From Diadema setosum (Eukaryota > Echinodermata > Echinoidea > Diadematoida > Diadematidae), in NCBI RefSeq assembly GCF_964275005.1, contig NC_092706.1, positions 5,684,564-5,748,563 of the forward strand: a stretch of 64,000 nt of DNA. Reading direction: 5' to 3'. Numbering within the stretch: position 1 is the first letter of the stretch; every line of letters begins with the position of its first letter. The position numbers and the translations under genes were made by a program. Below are positions 55,201-64,000 of this stretch, one piece after another. The notes beneath the pieces are model-generated. The model worked only from the letters and a program-made list of their open reading frames with translations, made no database searches and was not told the DNA's origin.

Positions 55201-58002
55201 TCATTGAATTCCACATTAAAAACCATTAACCATAATACCAGTTGATTCCAGTTGGTTTCTACTTTTTTTCTACTGGTCATGCATATTCATAAGCTATTCG
55301 AATTCTCTTGGAATGGAAATGAATAAAATATAGTTGAATTTGTTTTTATGGTTACAATAAACTTTGAATGGTGTTAAAAAGTTTACTCAATATTATTGTT
55401 GTGTTATTCACAATTTCAACTTGTGTTATGAGGAGGCATTTTCATTTTTTAACATTAAAAGTGTAATTTACTTGGTAACCACATCATTTAGTGTTATAAC
55501 TAAATGACCCTATATAAATGAGTGTGATGTGTCTATAGTACCAGCTAGGAATATGATATAGCTACACCTGTATGTTTAGGTTCTAAGACTAGCTGCAGGA
55601 GTATGATTGTGAAAGGTTATATTGATAATATCTTCACATTATGTTCTATGTGTTCTGGTATATGCTCAAACATCAGCATAGCTCAAGAAAATATTAATTT
55701 TGTTTATTCCGGTTGACTGGAAACCAGTAAAAAAGGTAACCGGTTTTGTATACTGGTCCAGTTGGAAGGTAACTGGTTTCGTTTACTGGTCCGGTTGGAA
55801 TTCAACTGAACCAGTTAGCCCATTTCAATTTCCAGGGTTACCAGTTGATTTGAATTGGTTCAACTGGTACAGTTGTAACTGGTATTTCCTTCTAAAAGGC
55901 TCACAGCATCCCGAGCTAGATTTGCTGCTCCACGTGAAAATAACAACAACAAAAAAGACAAAATGATAATAAAGAATGATAAAAATAAAGGATAACCATG
56001 TTTCTGAATGAAACAATGGTATTACAATCCTCTCCTCCACATCCCCCCCCCCCCCCACACACACACACACATTCGTAAAAGCAATAACGGGTATATGCTG
56101 ACAAAAACCTATTGTGTCACGAAGAGTTCTCATGCTCTCTCTTAAAAATAAATAAATAAAAATAAAAAAAAATCCTTGCTTGTCAAACCAAGGGCAAGGA
56201 CGGCTTCTTGTAGCTTCTGAAAGGTGATTGGCTAATACCACTCCAAGACGCACGAAGCTTATCCGGGGATGACGGAGTGGGCGGACTTTGTATTGATTCG
56301 TCAGAGCAACATGGCCCTGCCGATGGCTGTCATTAATGTTGTTACCTTTTGCAACCTTTTATGACCCTTAAGACCTTTTCGAACAGCAGTCATATACACA
56401 AGGGTAGCAATATGCTCTTGTAATAATACGTCAAAAGAGCTCGAGCGCCCGATATCTACCGGGAATAACCATGTCGTGATTAGAATATTGAGTGGCAGAT
56501 GATAAAGTAAGGGCAAGGGCGATCTCTGTATACTGCTCCGCGTTGATGAGAAAAAAACAGAGAACTCTAACCGCATTTTTTCCACCTCGTCAGTTCTCCA
56601 ATCAGGTTATGGTAATGCATTCAGTTCATCACCCACCTCCCTCCCCCCCCCCCCCCCCACTTCCCTTGCCACAGTCGTGACAATTCAATAGGCGCTAACG
56701 AGCTCCCTATTTCACTTACATGTATACGTGTAACAACAACGGGGCGATTGGGTACCTATCATGCTCTTCAAGGCTCACGAAGTTTTTTTTTTTTTTTTTT
56801 TTTCGGGAATGTCGGAGTGGGCGGTCGGACATATCGTACTTCTTCAGAGCAATATGATCGCCTTGCCCAGGGCTGCCGTCGCTATTGTTACCTCTTCCGA
56901 CCTTTTATGACTATTTGAAGACTTCGTATAGGTAAATCGATGAATAATAGACTAAAAAACTGGCACGCGGAAAGCAGTACACGTGTCATGATGCGAACAT
57001 TTAGCGGCAGCTGATCTAACCGTGTAAGGGCAAGGACGACCTGTGGCGATTTACTCTTCTGTTTTGATGAAGTGGATTATGTAACAAAAACAATACGGAA
57101 ACAACATCATCAACAACAACAACAACAGCAACAAAACGCGCTCTTGTCCTCCTTACCAGTTCAATAATGCATTCAGGTCAATTTTTTTCACGTTCTCTTT
57201 CCCTCTGCTACCAAGAATCCAATAACATTGTAACAAGCTCTCTATTCCACCTATTATTAGCTACCATGCACCCCAAGACTGGCATAGTTTATCCGGGAAT
57301 GCCAGCGTGAGCGGCCTTGAGTCCGTGATTCTTATGAGCGAAACGAATCTCCCTGCCAATAATGGCTGTGATCATATTTGTTATCTCTTGCAACCTTTTA
57401 TAACATTTTAAAACCTTTCGACTTCGTATATAGGTAGATTGATGAACAGCTAGTGGATGACAAACTGTAAATTATTTAACCCACGCACGGATGAGTAGGC
57501 TAGTACACTTGGGACAAAACAGCTGAAACTCGCGATATACACAGGGAAGTATCGCGATTACACTGGAGTGTATGACAGATGATTCAGTATAAGGGCAAGG
57601 ACGATCTCTGCATGTTTACTCCAAGCTCCGCGCTAATGCGCTGGATTAAAAAACAAAACTAAACTAAACTAAACTAAACTTACTGGATTCGTCCTTGTTA
57701 AGTTCCCGATGTATTCAGTTCATCCATTTGCCCCCCCCCCCCCCCCATGCAAATCAAATAACAAGCTCTATATTCGATTCATTCCAAGAAATGACATTGT
57801 CCGTACTAGAATGCAGTTCGGTATTGGTCCATGATGCTCATTCACGAGGTTTAACGCATGTTCGTTGATTATCAGGATCCAGTGACGTTTCTAATCATAA
57901 AGTACGCACAAAGAATAACGGTCAGTTAATAAGGGAGTGGTATCATAATCTATGTCATCATAATTATATGCCCCTTTTGAGAATAAGGAGATATATATAT
58001 AT

Positions 58003-58068
<66 letters not shown>

Positions 58069-58827
58069 CTAGTGAAAAGTATATTACATTGTCTTTTCTC
58101 TGTTTTTTTCTCTTTTTATTGGCGATATCATGTTAAGGGTGACAGTATTCCTGTTTCTGAGAGAAGTTAGTCAATTTCCTCTTCATAGTAGAAAATGAAA
58201 TTTTGAGGAATTATCTTCCACATTTATCGTTGTTTTGAAGTGAGGTTTCGAACTGGTGCGGTCTTCTCGTCCAGCGATGGCGGCACCAAAACCATTAACA
58301 AATTTATGACTGTTGAATAGGCCCTAGATCGTTCGATATTCCTTAAGACTTCACTAATTAAACCTGTACAGTACATGAGTTATAAGAAGATAACTATACA
58401 CAAACATTTTGTTCATGAGTTTTCTCTGCATACATCCTATGTAGACAAAAAAAAAATCGTTCACAGCCCCTTCTTATTCCCAAGAAGAAAGCCATCTTAC
58501 CTGAAGATAGACGATAGGACCGTGTAACTTGGCGAGATCAGCCAGCTTTTCGAAGACGTCGGACCGAAAATCAAGCAGGGAGCCAAGAAAGGGAAGTCCG
58601 CGGGGGCCCGGTGGAAGTCGATGAACTCGACTAGCGTATCGTCCCTCATCGCTGTGATGCCGACGTCCCGCCGCGCTAAGCAGCCTTGGAATGATGTAGA
58701 GAGCGATTAAACACGATACGATGGTCATTAACAAACTGAAGTTGAAGCACCCTCCGCCAATGCACTCGCTCGCGGTAGTACCGGACATCGGGTTTTGTCC
58801 CCGTATCTTGTCAGTGGTATCAGTCAT
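48860..58827 (-). CDS. Microsomal cytochrome P450, CYP2-type clan, five exons
   Basis: Exons in transcription order: 58827-58501, 53085-52962, 51805-51050, 50682-50389 and 49050-48860. All are GT-AG with consistent phases, giving 563 codons plus TGA. A signal anchor (about 28-50) and hinge LPPGPRGLPFLG (71-82) place it in the ER membrane. ExxR is E425-TLR. The PERF-like segment is FRPDRY (478-483). The heme motif is FSVGPRNCPG with Cys505 as ligand. A typical P450 of this clan is a haem monooxygenase using reductase-supplied electrons. Oddities: the I-helix reads AGCMSV (366-371) instead of AG-x-(D/E)-T-(T/S); the C-helix Trp of WxxxR is His161; and an acidic insert (about 318-355, EGEDEEEVQDGDG) separates the F-G and I regions. 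The five-exon plan and SSTDLIKEAF, ALHPDVQTKIHKEIE segments suggest CYP2U/2R-like ancestry, uncertain. Substrate unknown. Confidence 0.95.
49051..49727. other. P450 intron 4, part next to exon 5
   Basis: GC-richer than most introns here, with a GGCTGGCTGGCTGGC patch at about 49496. No further element recognised. Confidence 0.5.
49728..50339. mobile_element. TTAA-flanked MITE, 612 bp, complete copy
   Basis: The left end TTAAAGGGGAAATCCAGTCC with AAATATA, and the right end TATATTTGAACTGGATTTCC with CCTTTAA, are inverted. Subterminal TTAGTCTGA and TCAGACTAA match. Inside, GAATATGCAAATGAGTGAG and TTTGCATATTCATATTGAC continue the symmetry, so it is a long imperfect foldback. Related copies lie at 2320, 35455 and 63260. 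It sits in P450 intron 4. Confidence 0.9.
50389..50682 (-). CDS. P450 exon 4 (K helix, PERF region)
   Basis: It encodes ALEKSKSFPYTMATILETL, RLFPPAPLGAPHCAVRD, then RKWDDPLVFRPDRYIDES and IMGFSV. Acceptor TGTTGTCTCCAG, donor G|GTGAGC. The donor lies 49 bp from the border of a TTAA MITE (49728-50339). Confidence 0.95.
50683..51049. other. P450 intron 3
   Basis: AT-rich intron, (AAAAC)n-like patch at about 50710-50731. Nothing else seen. Confidence 0.6.
51050..51805 (-). CDS. P450 exon 3 (large; C to I helices)
   Basis: 252 codons from GIVATQPGPLHRQNR to HKEIESTVKD. Acceptor CCCTCTATCCACAG, donor A|GTAAGT. It contains the acidic insert and the atypical I-helix FQAGCMSVVALLNW. The frame is fully open, which argues against a pseudogene. 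Confidence 0.95.
51806..52481. other. P450 intron 2, part, with (TA)n
   Basis: A (TA)n microsatellite lies at about 52246-52279. The rest is plain intron. Confidence 0.6.
52482..52895. mobile_element. Foldback element saturated with TTCGCGACC / GGTCGCGAA words
   Basis: The left arm TATGGTGGCCCTGAAATACG, CTCGAC, ACAGGTCATGTGCGCCGTGA is inverted at the right, ending CACCATA at 52895. The arms continue through GACCAGGTCGC and GATTTGG to a centre near 52705. The interior is a mosaic of GCGACC, CGCGAA, CGTCCTGTGGTCGCAAACTT (three tandem copies at about 52637-52700) and GACCCGGGACACGAACTTGG words. Six overlapping ORFs arise from it on both strands. All are by-products. Confidence 0.9.
52962..53085 (-). 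CDS. P450 exon 2
   Basis: It encodes IGKTRIVVLSSTDLIKEAF then QRNAANCSHRP and QAMINATQHTR. Acceptor TTTTGCTGCACACAG, donor G|GTGAAG. Its donor lies 67 bp from the border of the 52482-52895 foldback element. Confidence 0.92.
53086..53821. other. P450 intron 1, 3' part
   Basis: AT-rich intron without recognised elements. Confidence 0.5.
53822..55900. mobile_element. 2.1-kb foldback built of AACTGG/CCAGTT words
   Basis: The left end AGAAGGAAAAACCAATTACA and, inverted at the right, AGAAGGAAATACCAGTTACA form the apparent termini. From about 53845 to 54610, and again at 55010-55060, 55190-55270 and 55715-55885, the DNA is mostly AACTGG and CCAGTT words in both orientations, often as AACTGGTTCCAGTT-type palindromes. 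A second-order unit of 256 bp is repeated (AGGAACCAGTCCCCACAACC at about 53994 and 54250). The middle holds a (TG)n tract (about 55094-55132) and plain AT-rich DNA. No credible ORF. Confidence 0.75.
55901..56159. other. P450 intron 1, short spacer
   Basis: Contains C and (CA)n runs at about 56044-56070 and an (AATA)n patch at about 56148-56170. Confidence 0.6.
56180..57770. repeat. Tandem repeat, about 0.5-kb unit, three copies plus a partial
   Basis: Landmarks recur in order. AAGGGCAAGGACGA-type segments occur at about 56188, 56507, 57028 and 57590. CCGGGGATGACGGAGTGGGC-like segments occur near 56262, 56806 and 57295. GTTACCTTTTGCAACCTTTT-like segments occur near 56340, 56888 and 57380. Each full unit also has a 'ctatt-c-caagctc' edge, and two carry long C runs (about 56642 and 57731). 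Copies are strongly diverged. It lies in P450 intron 1. Confidence 0.75.
57990..58063. repeat. (TA)n microsatellite
   Basis: About 36 TA units with one AATA interruption near 58012. Confidence 0.95.
58501..58827 (-). CDS. P450 exon 1 (signal anchor, proline hinge)
   Basis: It encodes residues 1-109, ending KLHGPIVYLQ. Start context is AACAATGA. Hydrophobic FNFSLLMTIVSCLIALYII is followed by a basic stretch and RLPPGPRGLPFLGSLL. Donor CAG|GTAAGA, phase 0. Confidence 0.93.
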
Positions 58828-59260
58828 TGTTGCTCAGGTTTCCCATAACAAGCCTACAATTTTATTTTGATTGGTGTGTGTTGCTCCACGCAGCAACAGA
58901 ATCACATCAATTCTGAATTACTGAGTGGTTACATCATGAATCTCCTTTCACATTGGACAGAATGTGATATTACCTCAAATATTATAATTGTAATCTGCAT
59001 CTCACTAAATCAAGAGGATTGTCTCTGTTTAAATTCACAGAAGCTAGAAGCACCTGTTCTTGTAGAACAAAGTGTAAGAGCGCGATTTCCTTCGTAATAA
59101 GTGAAGAGTAAACTGAGGTATCTCGCCATACATTCATATGCAGATGCGGTGATACAAAAAAATATCCACTGATGATAACCGCATGTAAGCAGGAAAACAA
59201 TAACTGACTAACACGAAAACGCCATACAGGAGAAACGTATCTTCCAAGTAGCGACGGCGA
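58828..59260 (-). promoter_or_regulatory. Presumed 5' leader and proximal flank of the P450 gene
   Basis: This is immediately upstream of the P450 start codon on the - strand. No convincing TATA box, initiator or further exon was found, so the cap site is not placed. Confidence 0.3.
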
Positions 59261-59590
59261 AATACGTTCTGCTCATTCAATCTACTGCGTCAGAGTGCGA
59301 GATAACGCATCGGGCGTGTGGCTTTCATTCATTCACTGTCGTGATCAAAGCGCTCGATACACAATAACACTCCGTATTCAGCAGCCGCGGGAGAGCTTTT
59401 ATCTTTTCAAACCTCGCCAAGTATAGGGAATACGTTATGCTCCTCTAAGCTACTGCGTTAGAGTATACTGAAAACATAGGCTTTGTCATTTAACTATTCA
59501 TCCATTGTGATCAAAGACCTTTGCAGGTTTCCACGCACGCAACAGCGCTAATCTGACTTGCGTTGATCGCTTCCCCGCGGGCACGCTTCC
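59261..59590. repeat. Direct duplication, 168-bp period, upstream of the P450
   Basis: AATACGTTCTGCTCATTCAA and CTACTGCGTCAGAGT at 59261 recur as AATACGTTATGCTCCTCTAA and CTACTGCGTTAGAGT at 59429. Both are followed by CATT(C/T)A(T)TCA...TGTGATCAAAG and a CpG-rich tail. It is GC-richer than the flanking DNA and lies 430-760 bp upstream of the P450 start codon, a plausible place for regulatory sites. Confidence 0.7.
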
Positions 59591-61573
59591 TCGAATTTCA
59601 GATCCCACTCGCACTGCTCTCTGAAAGAGTCAATTAAATGCTCTTCCATTATAGGAAAGCAAACATGAGTTGAATTTCTTCATGTTTTCCTTATAATTGT
59701 TGTCAATAATGACGTCATGAAGAATATAGTAGCGATCTTATGACGGCATCGAAACTTTAAACATTCATAACTTTTGAACGATTGCCTCATTTCTCTCAAA
59801 CTTTCACTGATCATTTGCGTTCTACTACCTTTAAAAAATGGAGGTTTGATTTTTTATACATGTAGATAAACTCTATTGGTGGTCAGTGTACTTATCAAGA
59901 TTTATGCTGCTAGTGACAGTACCTTGATACATGTACTGCCTCTCTATCAGTGTACTCAAAATGTATTACATGCATGATAAGTGTATGTCATGATCATAAA
60001 TCATGAGTTTAAATAATAATTATGTGTCATTTAGTCACCATGGAAGGTAGTTACCCTGGTGTCTCCATAGGTTAAGAGTTGTTATGTGTATGATTATCGC
60101 AAATGTTTCTCTTGTCTTTTTTCAAATTGTTGCCAATTGTGTGTAAATAATGTGATTTTGATTTGATTTAATAAAACATATAAATAGAAAAAAAAATATC
60201 GGTATTTTCACTCAGTCCTACAGTTATAAATGGGCTTTGGTTTCCTTTAATTTCGGTAAACGTGTGCATTATGAGAGAGCGTCATACCAGGGAGATGTTA
60301 GCCTGTAAGAAGAATATCTAGGCAATTCGGCCTATGTGTGCAATTTTATGTGGAGGGCTTATAGGCTCTATTGACGATGCACTGCTTCACTGTCCATGCT
60401 CCAAGCCGCTCCTCCACAGAGTGTGGATAGTGAGACCATGGTGGGACCAAGGAAGAGGTTCTTGATTTCAACAATTTTAAGCTAATTATGACACTGAACA
60501 AATCCTTTCAGTTTTTCGTCAAATCTTTGTGTCATAAGTAATACTCAAGGTCTGAAAAAAGAACATCTAACCACTGTCTAACCATCTCATTACGCACTGT
60601 TCGTGCACAATAAATGTAATCGCTACGTTTTGCATTTATGTAAATGTCACTTAGTCTTTCGAATGGCATTTAGGCAATGTACGTTTCTGCTCGTTTAATA
60701 GCATTTAACAGTTGAAGTACAAATAATTATTTTAAATGCAGATTTTTGTTCGCGTGTCCTATTATCCCGACTATCTGCATATAATAATAATGCTGCCAAT
60801 AATACTGGAAGGGACAGCGAACTGCTGCTCGCTAGGCTTCTTTTGATTGAAAAGTGTTGTCTTTTGTCAAAGCAAAAATGGATATCTCCATCTCATACGC
60901 ATACAACTTTGACTTGGCTGGTGCAAATTGATCATTATTCTTTTGATAATCTGTAAGTTGCCTTCCTGAGCTAAAACAGATATGCACACATACACACACA
61001 AAAAAAAGCAAAAAAAAAAGTAAAAGGAATACAGTGTAGAAGCAAACGGAGTCAAAAGCATTACAGAAGCATCATCATTTTAATTACACAATTGAATTAA
61101 ATAAGAGTATTGCAATAAACAAAATAGAAGCATTTGTGTTCTAAACGAATACAAATATAATTCAGATAGGCAATCGTAACCCATTCCATACTGAATTCTG
61201 ACATCCCCATAGACATAGTACACAGGCCACCAGGTTTCCATATGGAACAGGTTAATGAACATACACACGCACAGATGGGCACAATCCAACTCGAAACTAA
61301 CTGTGTGATCATTAATGCAGGTATGTGTGTGTGTGTGTGTGTGTGTGTTTGTGCATTACATGGTTCAGCGGGGGCAGTTGAAGAGCCCGGATGCACTAAC
61401 ATGAACACTGCGAGTCCATGACGGAGGTCACAGTGAGCTTTGCTGTCACGTATATTATCACCTCACCCATGAAATACTACATTTCTGAACGTTTTCCTCG
61501 CGTAAATAGAGAGAATGTAAATGCTGCCAATCACATATCAACACATTTTTTTTTTCAATAGAAGAGTGCATAT
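59591..61573. other. Intergenic spacer
   Basis: AT-rich. Contains a GATGACGTCATGAAG segment (about 59708, CRE-like), (CA)/A-rich runs at about 60984-61020 and a (TG)n tract at about 61322-61348. No gene recognised. Confidence 0.5.
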
Positions 61574-61737
61574 CCCAGGGGTGGATCCAGAAATTCCGTA
61601 AAGGGGGGGGGGTGCAAATAATATTTCTGGTGCTACTTCCGGGTTTCATCTCATTTTTTTCTTTTTATTTCTTTTGTCTTTTACAACAAATAAAGAGGGG
61701 TGCACGCCTGGTGCGCCGCCCTCTGGATCCGCCACTG
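61574..61737. mobile_element. CAGGGG(A/T)GGATCC MITE, copy 2
   Basis: It begins CCAGGGGTGGATCCAGAAAT and ends CTGGATCCGCCACTG. It shares AATTCCGTAAAGGG and the 'gaggggtgcacgcc' segment with copy 1 at 35068-35238. A C-run and A-run (61750-61776) follow. Confidence 0.78.
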
Positions 61738-61779
61738 TATGCCCCGACCCCCCCCCCCCCCAAAAAAAAAAAAAAAAGA

Positions 61780-62318
61780 GAGAGGAAAAAATAGCCAGAG
61801 AGACCAAATTGCAGTGAGATGGAACAGACATATTGTAGGTGTTGAGGCAGACAATAGTGACAAAAGGAATGTGTTGACACTAGTTCTGTGCAGTGAAAAG
61901 AACAAAAGAAAATGTGACAATAGAATATTTTCTCTCATAAAATCCCCCCAAAAAACAAACATACTATAAAACAGGAGAAAAGACTGTTTTAAAGCTATAT
62001 TGAAATGCAGAAGAAGAAAACTTTAAAAAGTTAGAATAAGAGACAATAGGAATAAGTGTGCACAGGACTTGTAAACCATCAAAACAAATCAAGCCTTTGG
62101 GGCAATTTACTTAGTACATGTGATTTTGTTTTTGTTTGGGGTTTTTTCATGTACCTAAGGCACAGATTAACTAGCATATTGTATCACAAACACATGGTTC
62201 TGCATAACTGGATCCAAATATGGCTGTATTCAAGAACCCTGTGTTCACGGTTTTAATGTTCTGCTTGTTTGTTTCATTTTCGATCCGAGGAAATGGCTGG
62301 ATAGCACATATTCAGCTG
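61780..62318. other. Spacer
   Basis: A-rich DNA without recognised features. Confidence 0.5.
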
Positions 62319-62440
62319 CGTAGCTGGTCTTCCATGGGGACCAGTTGGATGTGAGGTGGGACCACTTCACCAGGTTATGCACCCTGCTCTTTGTAATGAA
62401 TGAATGAAGCAGGATTTTTACGTGCATTGAGTTGCCACTC
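62319..62440 (-). repeat. Uninterrupted copy of the SINE-like repeat at 20.2-20.6 kb
   Basis: Read on the - strand it gives AAAAATCCTGCTTCATTCAT, AAGAGCAGGGTGCATAACCT, GGTGAAGTGGTCCCACC and CCATGGAAGACCAGCTA. These match 20300-20560 apart from the MITE inserted there. Confidence 0.75.
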
Positions 62441-63259
62441 TCTTACACAACGCTGCTTGCAGCTGATTCACATCCTCTCATGGTTAGCTACTTTTCACAA
62501 TACATGTACTAGTATGCCAGACAACATAAACTTTCATCAAACCTCCCCTCTCCCCTATAGGAAATTTGTGCCCATCAATACATTGTACATACAAAATATA
62601 AATATTCTTCTTTGTTTGTTGTTCCAAAAAGAAACGTATCACAACTCGCTAATAAAAATAACAATAATAAAATTGATACATGACATACAATAAACTTTGT
62701 CAAAACGAAAATGAAGTGTCATATTCTGCTGCTAAGATATTTCACACGCATTAAACAAATTGCCAACACACATTTCTCCTGTAAGAGAAATTATCTCCGA
62801 TAATAACCTCCATTATTACACTTTATTCATGGACAGAAAAACAACTTTCAAACATGTGAATTAGTTTCAACACTTGATATATATTTCTTCACCTTCTCCT
62901 TTCTTCAATAACTTCAATTATGTACTTACAATGCAATGGTGACATAAAACTGATGACCACTGCAGTATAAAAGCTCAATTCCCATCTATGTCATCTTGGT
63001 TCCTATCCGTGTCACAGATGATAATTACTTCAAAACTTACTGGAATGTCATAGATACAATAAATCGGCTGACACTATCACACGTGTACAAATATGTACGT
63101 TCTTTCAAGATAATGCAAAAAAAAATAAATAAAAATAAAAAGCTACATAGAATACCGGTAGGTCTCTTTCTACCCCCCACCCCCCGCACATTGACACAGG
63201 CAAACACAGAGCACACGGCTATTTAGCACAATGAATCATCTCCAGAGTCCTAACTGCAA
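62441..63259. other. Spacer
   Basis: AT-rich. Nothing recognised beyond short A and C runs (about 63120 and 63172). Confidence 0.5.
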
Positions 63260-63790
63260 TTAAAGGGAAAGTCCTAATCACTTAAAAGTTAGTCTAAAAA
63301 GAACAAGTAAAATCTCACAAGCATGACTGAAAACTTGCTTAAACTCAGACTCAAAGTAAGGAAGTTCTGAGATTTTAAAAATTTACTTTTTTTTTCTGCA
63401 AAACAGTTCTTGAAAAGCTGCTGGTATGCAAATAAGAGAGATGATGTCATTACCATGCAACTTTCCACTGATTGTGTACAAAAAAAAAAATATATGAAAT
63501 TTAATTTTTATGCTATACTATAAATGTAAAACAAATGGTAACTCCCGACTAAATAACTTTCCAAATAATGATCAGCCAAACACATTAGGATTTGAGGCTG
63601 AACCATAATTACGTTTGAACAGATATTCAAACTCTTTCTGTACAAACTGTATGGTAAGTTTTGAGGCCATGACACATAACTAACTCGCTCATTTTCATAT
63701 TCATATTACATATCTTAAGAACTGTTTACAGAAAATAAGCATAAGTCCACAATTTTACTCTTTCTTTTCAGACTAACCTCCTAACTGGTT
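63260..63790. mobile_element. TTAA-family MITE, diverged copy
   Basis: It begins TTAAAGGGAAAGTCCTAATC with TTAGTCT nearby. It has the GTATGCAAATAAGAGAG, CATAATTACGTTTGAAC and CTGTACAAACTGTATGG segments of the copy at 49728-50339 and ends around TCAGACTAACCTCCTAACTG. The right terminus is eroded. Confidence 0.7.
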
Positions 63791-64000
63791 CAGAATAGAT
63801 CTTTGATATAAGACTTCTTTTTCTCGTAATATACTTCATAGGAGCAGCAGCAGCAACAAGAAAATGTGCACTTTGTTTAGGTTATTTCACTATTGACATT
63901 TTAACTTTTCTTTCAAAGAAAACACCTCACTGTATTGTCCACTAAAAAGTGGTTAAAATAAATATCTTCTTACAAAAGAAAATAGAGTATATATTTGCTC

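Overview
The window reads as AT-rich, intron- and transposon-rich animal DNA. Small exons sit in kilobase introns with GT-AG boundaries. There are tRNA-derived SINEs, LINE relics, many MITEs and long (TA)n runs. The SINE and MITE style and the gene content suggest a marine invertebrate deuterostome, most likely an echinoderm. That assignment is an inference.

Two host genes can be rebuilt completely, with every splice phase consistent. The first is a nine-exon, 243-aa homologue of TPGS1, subunit 1 of the tubulin polyglutamylase complex, on the + strand (9149-23902). The second is a five-exon, 563-aa microsomal cytochrome P450 of the CYP2-type clan on the - strand (58827 down to 48860). The P450 has intact heme-ligand, ExxR and PxR motifs. 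Its I-helix is atypical: AGCMSV stands where the oxygen-activating AG-x-(D/E)-T signature is expected.

A third group of coding relics lies on the - strand at 27.7-30.55 kb. It holds two splice-compatible exons, one of them present as three tandem copies, and a broken SWIM-zinc-finger-like segment next to a SINE. A possible terminal exon of unknown family (2962-3228, -) lies inside a 4.5-kb terminal-inverted-repeat element. Reverse-transcriptase and ORF1 fragments of LINEs lie at 11.2-11.4 kb and 38.2-39.0 kb.

Layout. 0.55-5.1 kb: a TIR element carrying about 15 copies of an AGAGACGTT-type word. 5-9 kb: MITE and tandem-repeat spacer. 9.1-23.9 kb: TPGS1, its introns filled with nested MITEs, a LINE scrap and a 1.7-kb TTAA element. 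24-27.7 kb: a TTAA MITE followed by plain spacer. 27.7-31 kb: coding relics plus a SINE. 31-45 kb: repeat-rich spacer with a second SINE and the LINE ORF1 relic. 45-48.8 kb: three foldback elements and pogo-like MITE scraps. 48.9-58.8 kb: the P450 gene. 58.8-64 kb: its 5' flank, with a tandemly duplicated segment, then spacer.

The most unusual signal is a set of foldback elements whose interiors consist almost wholly of one short word on both strands. Examples are AACTGG/CCAGTT over 2.1 kb of P450 intron 1, TTCGCGACC-type words in intron 2, TTCGTTA/TAACGAA in TPGS1 intron 8, and CTTGCG and GCGAAT words at 45-47 kb. Several of these and of the TTAA-flanked MITEs end within 50-90 bp of a host splice site.
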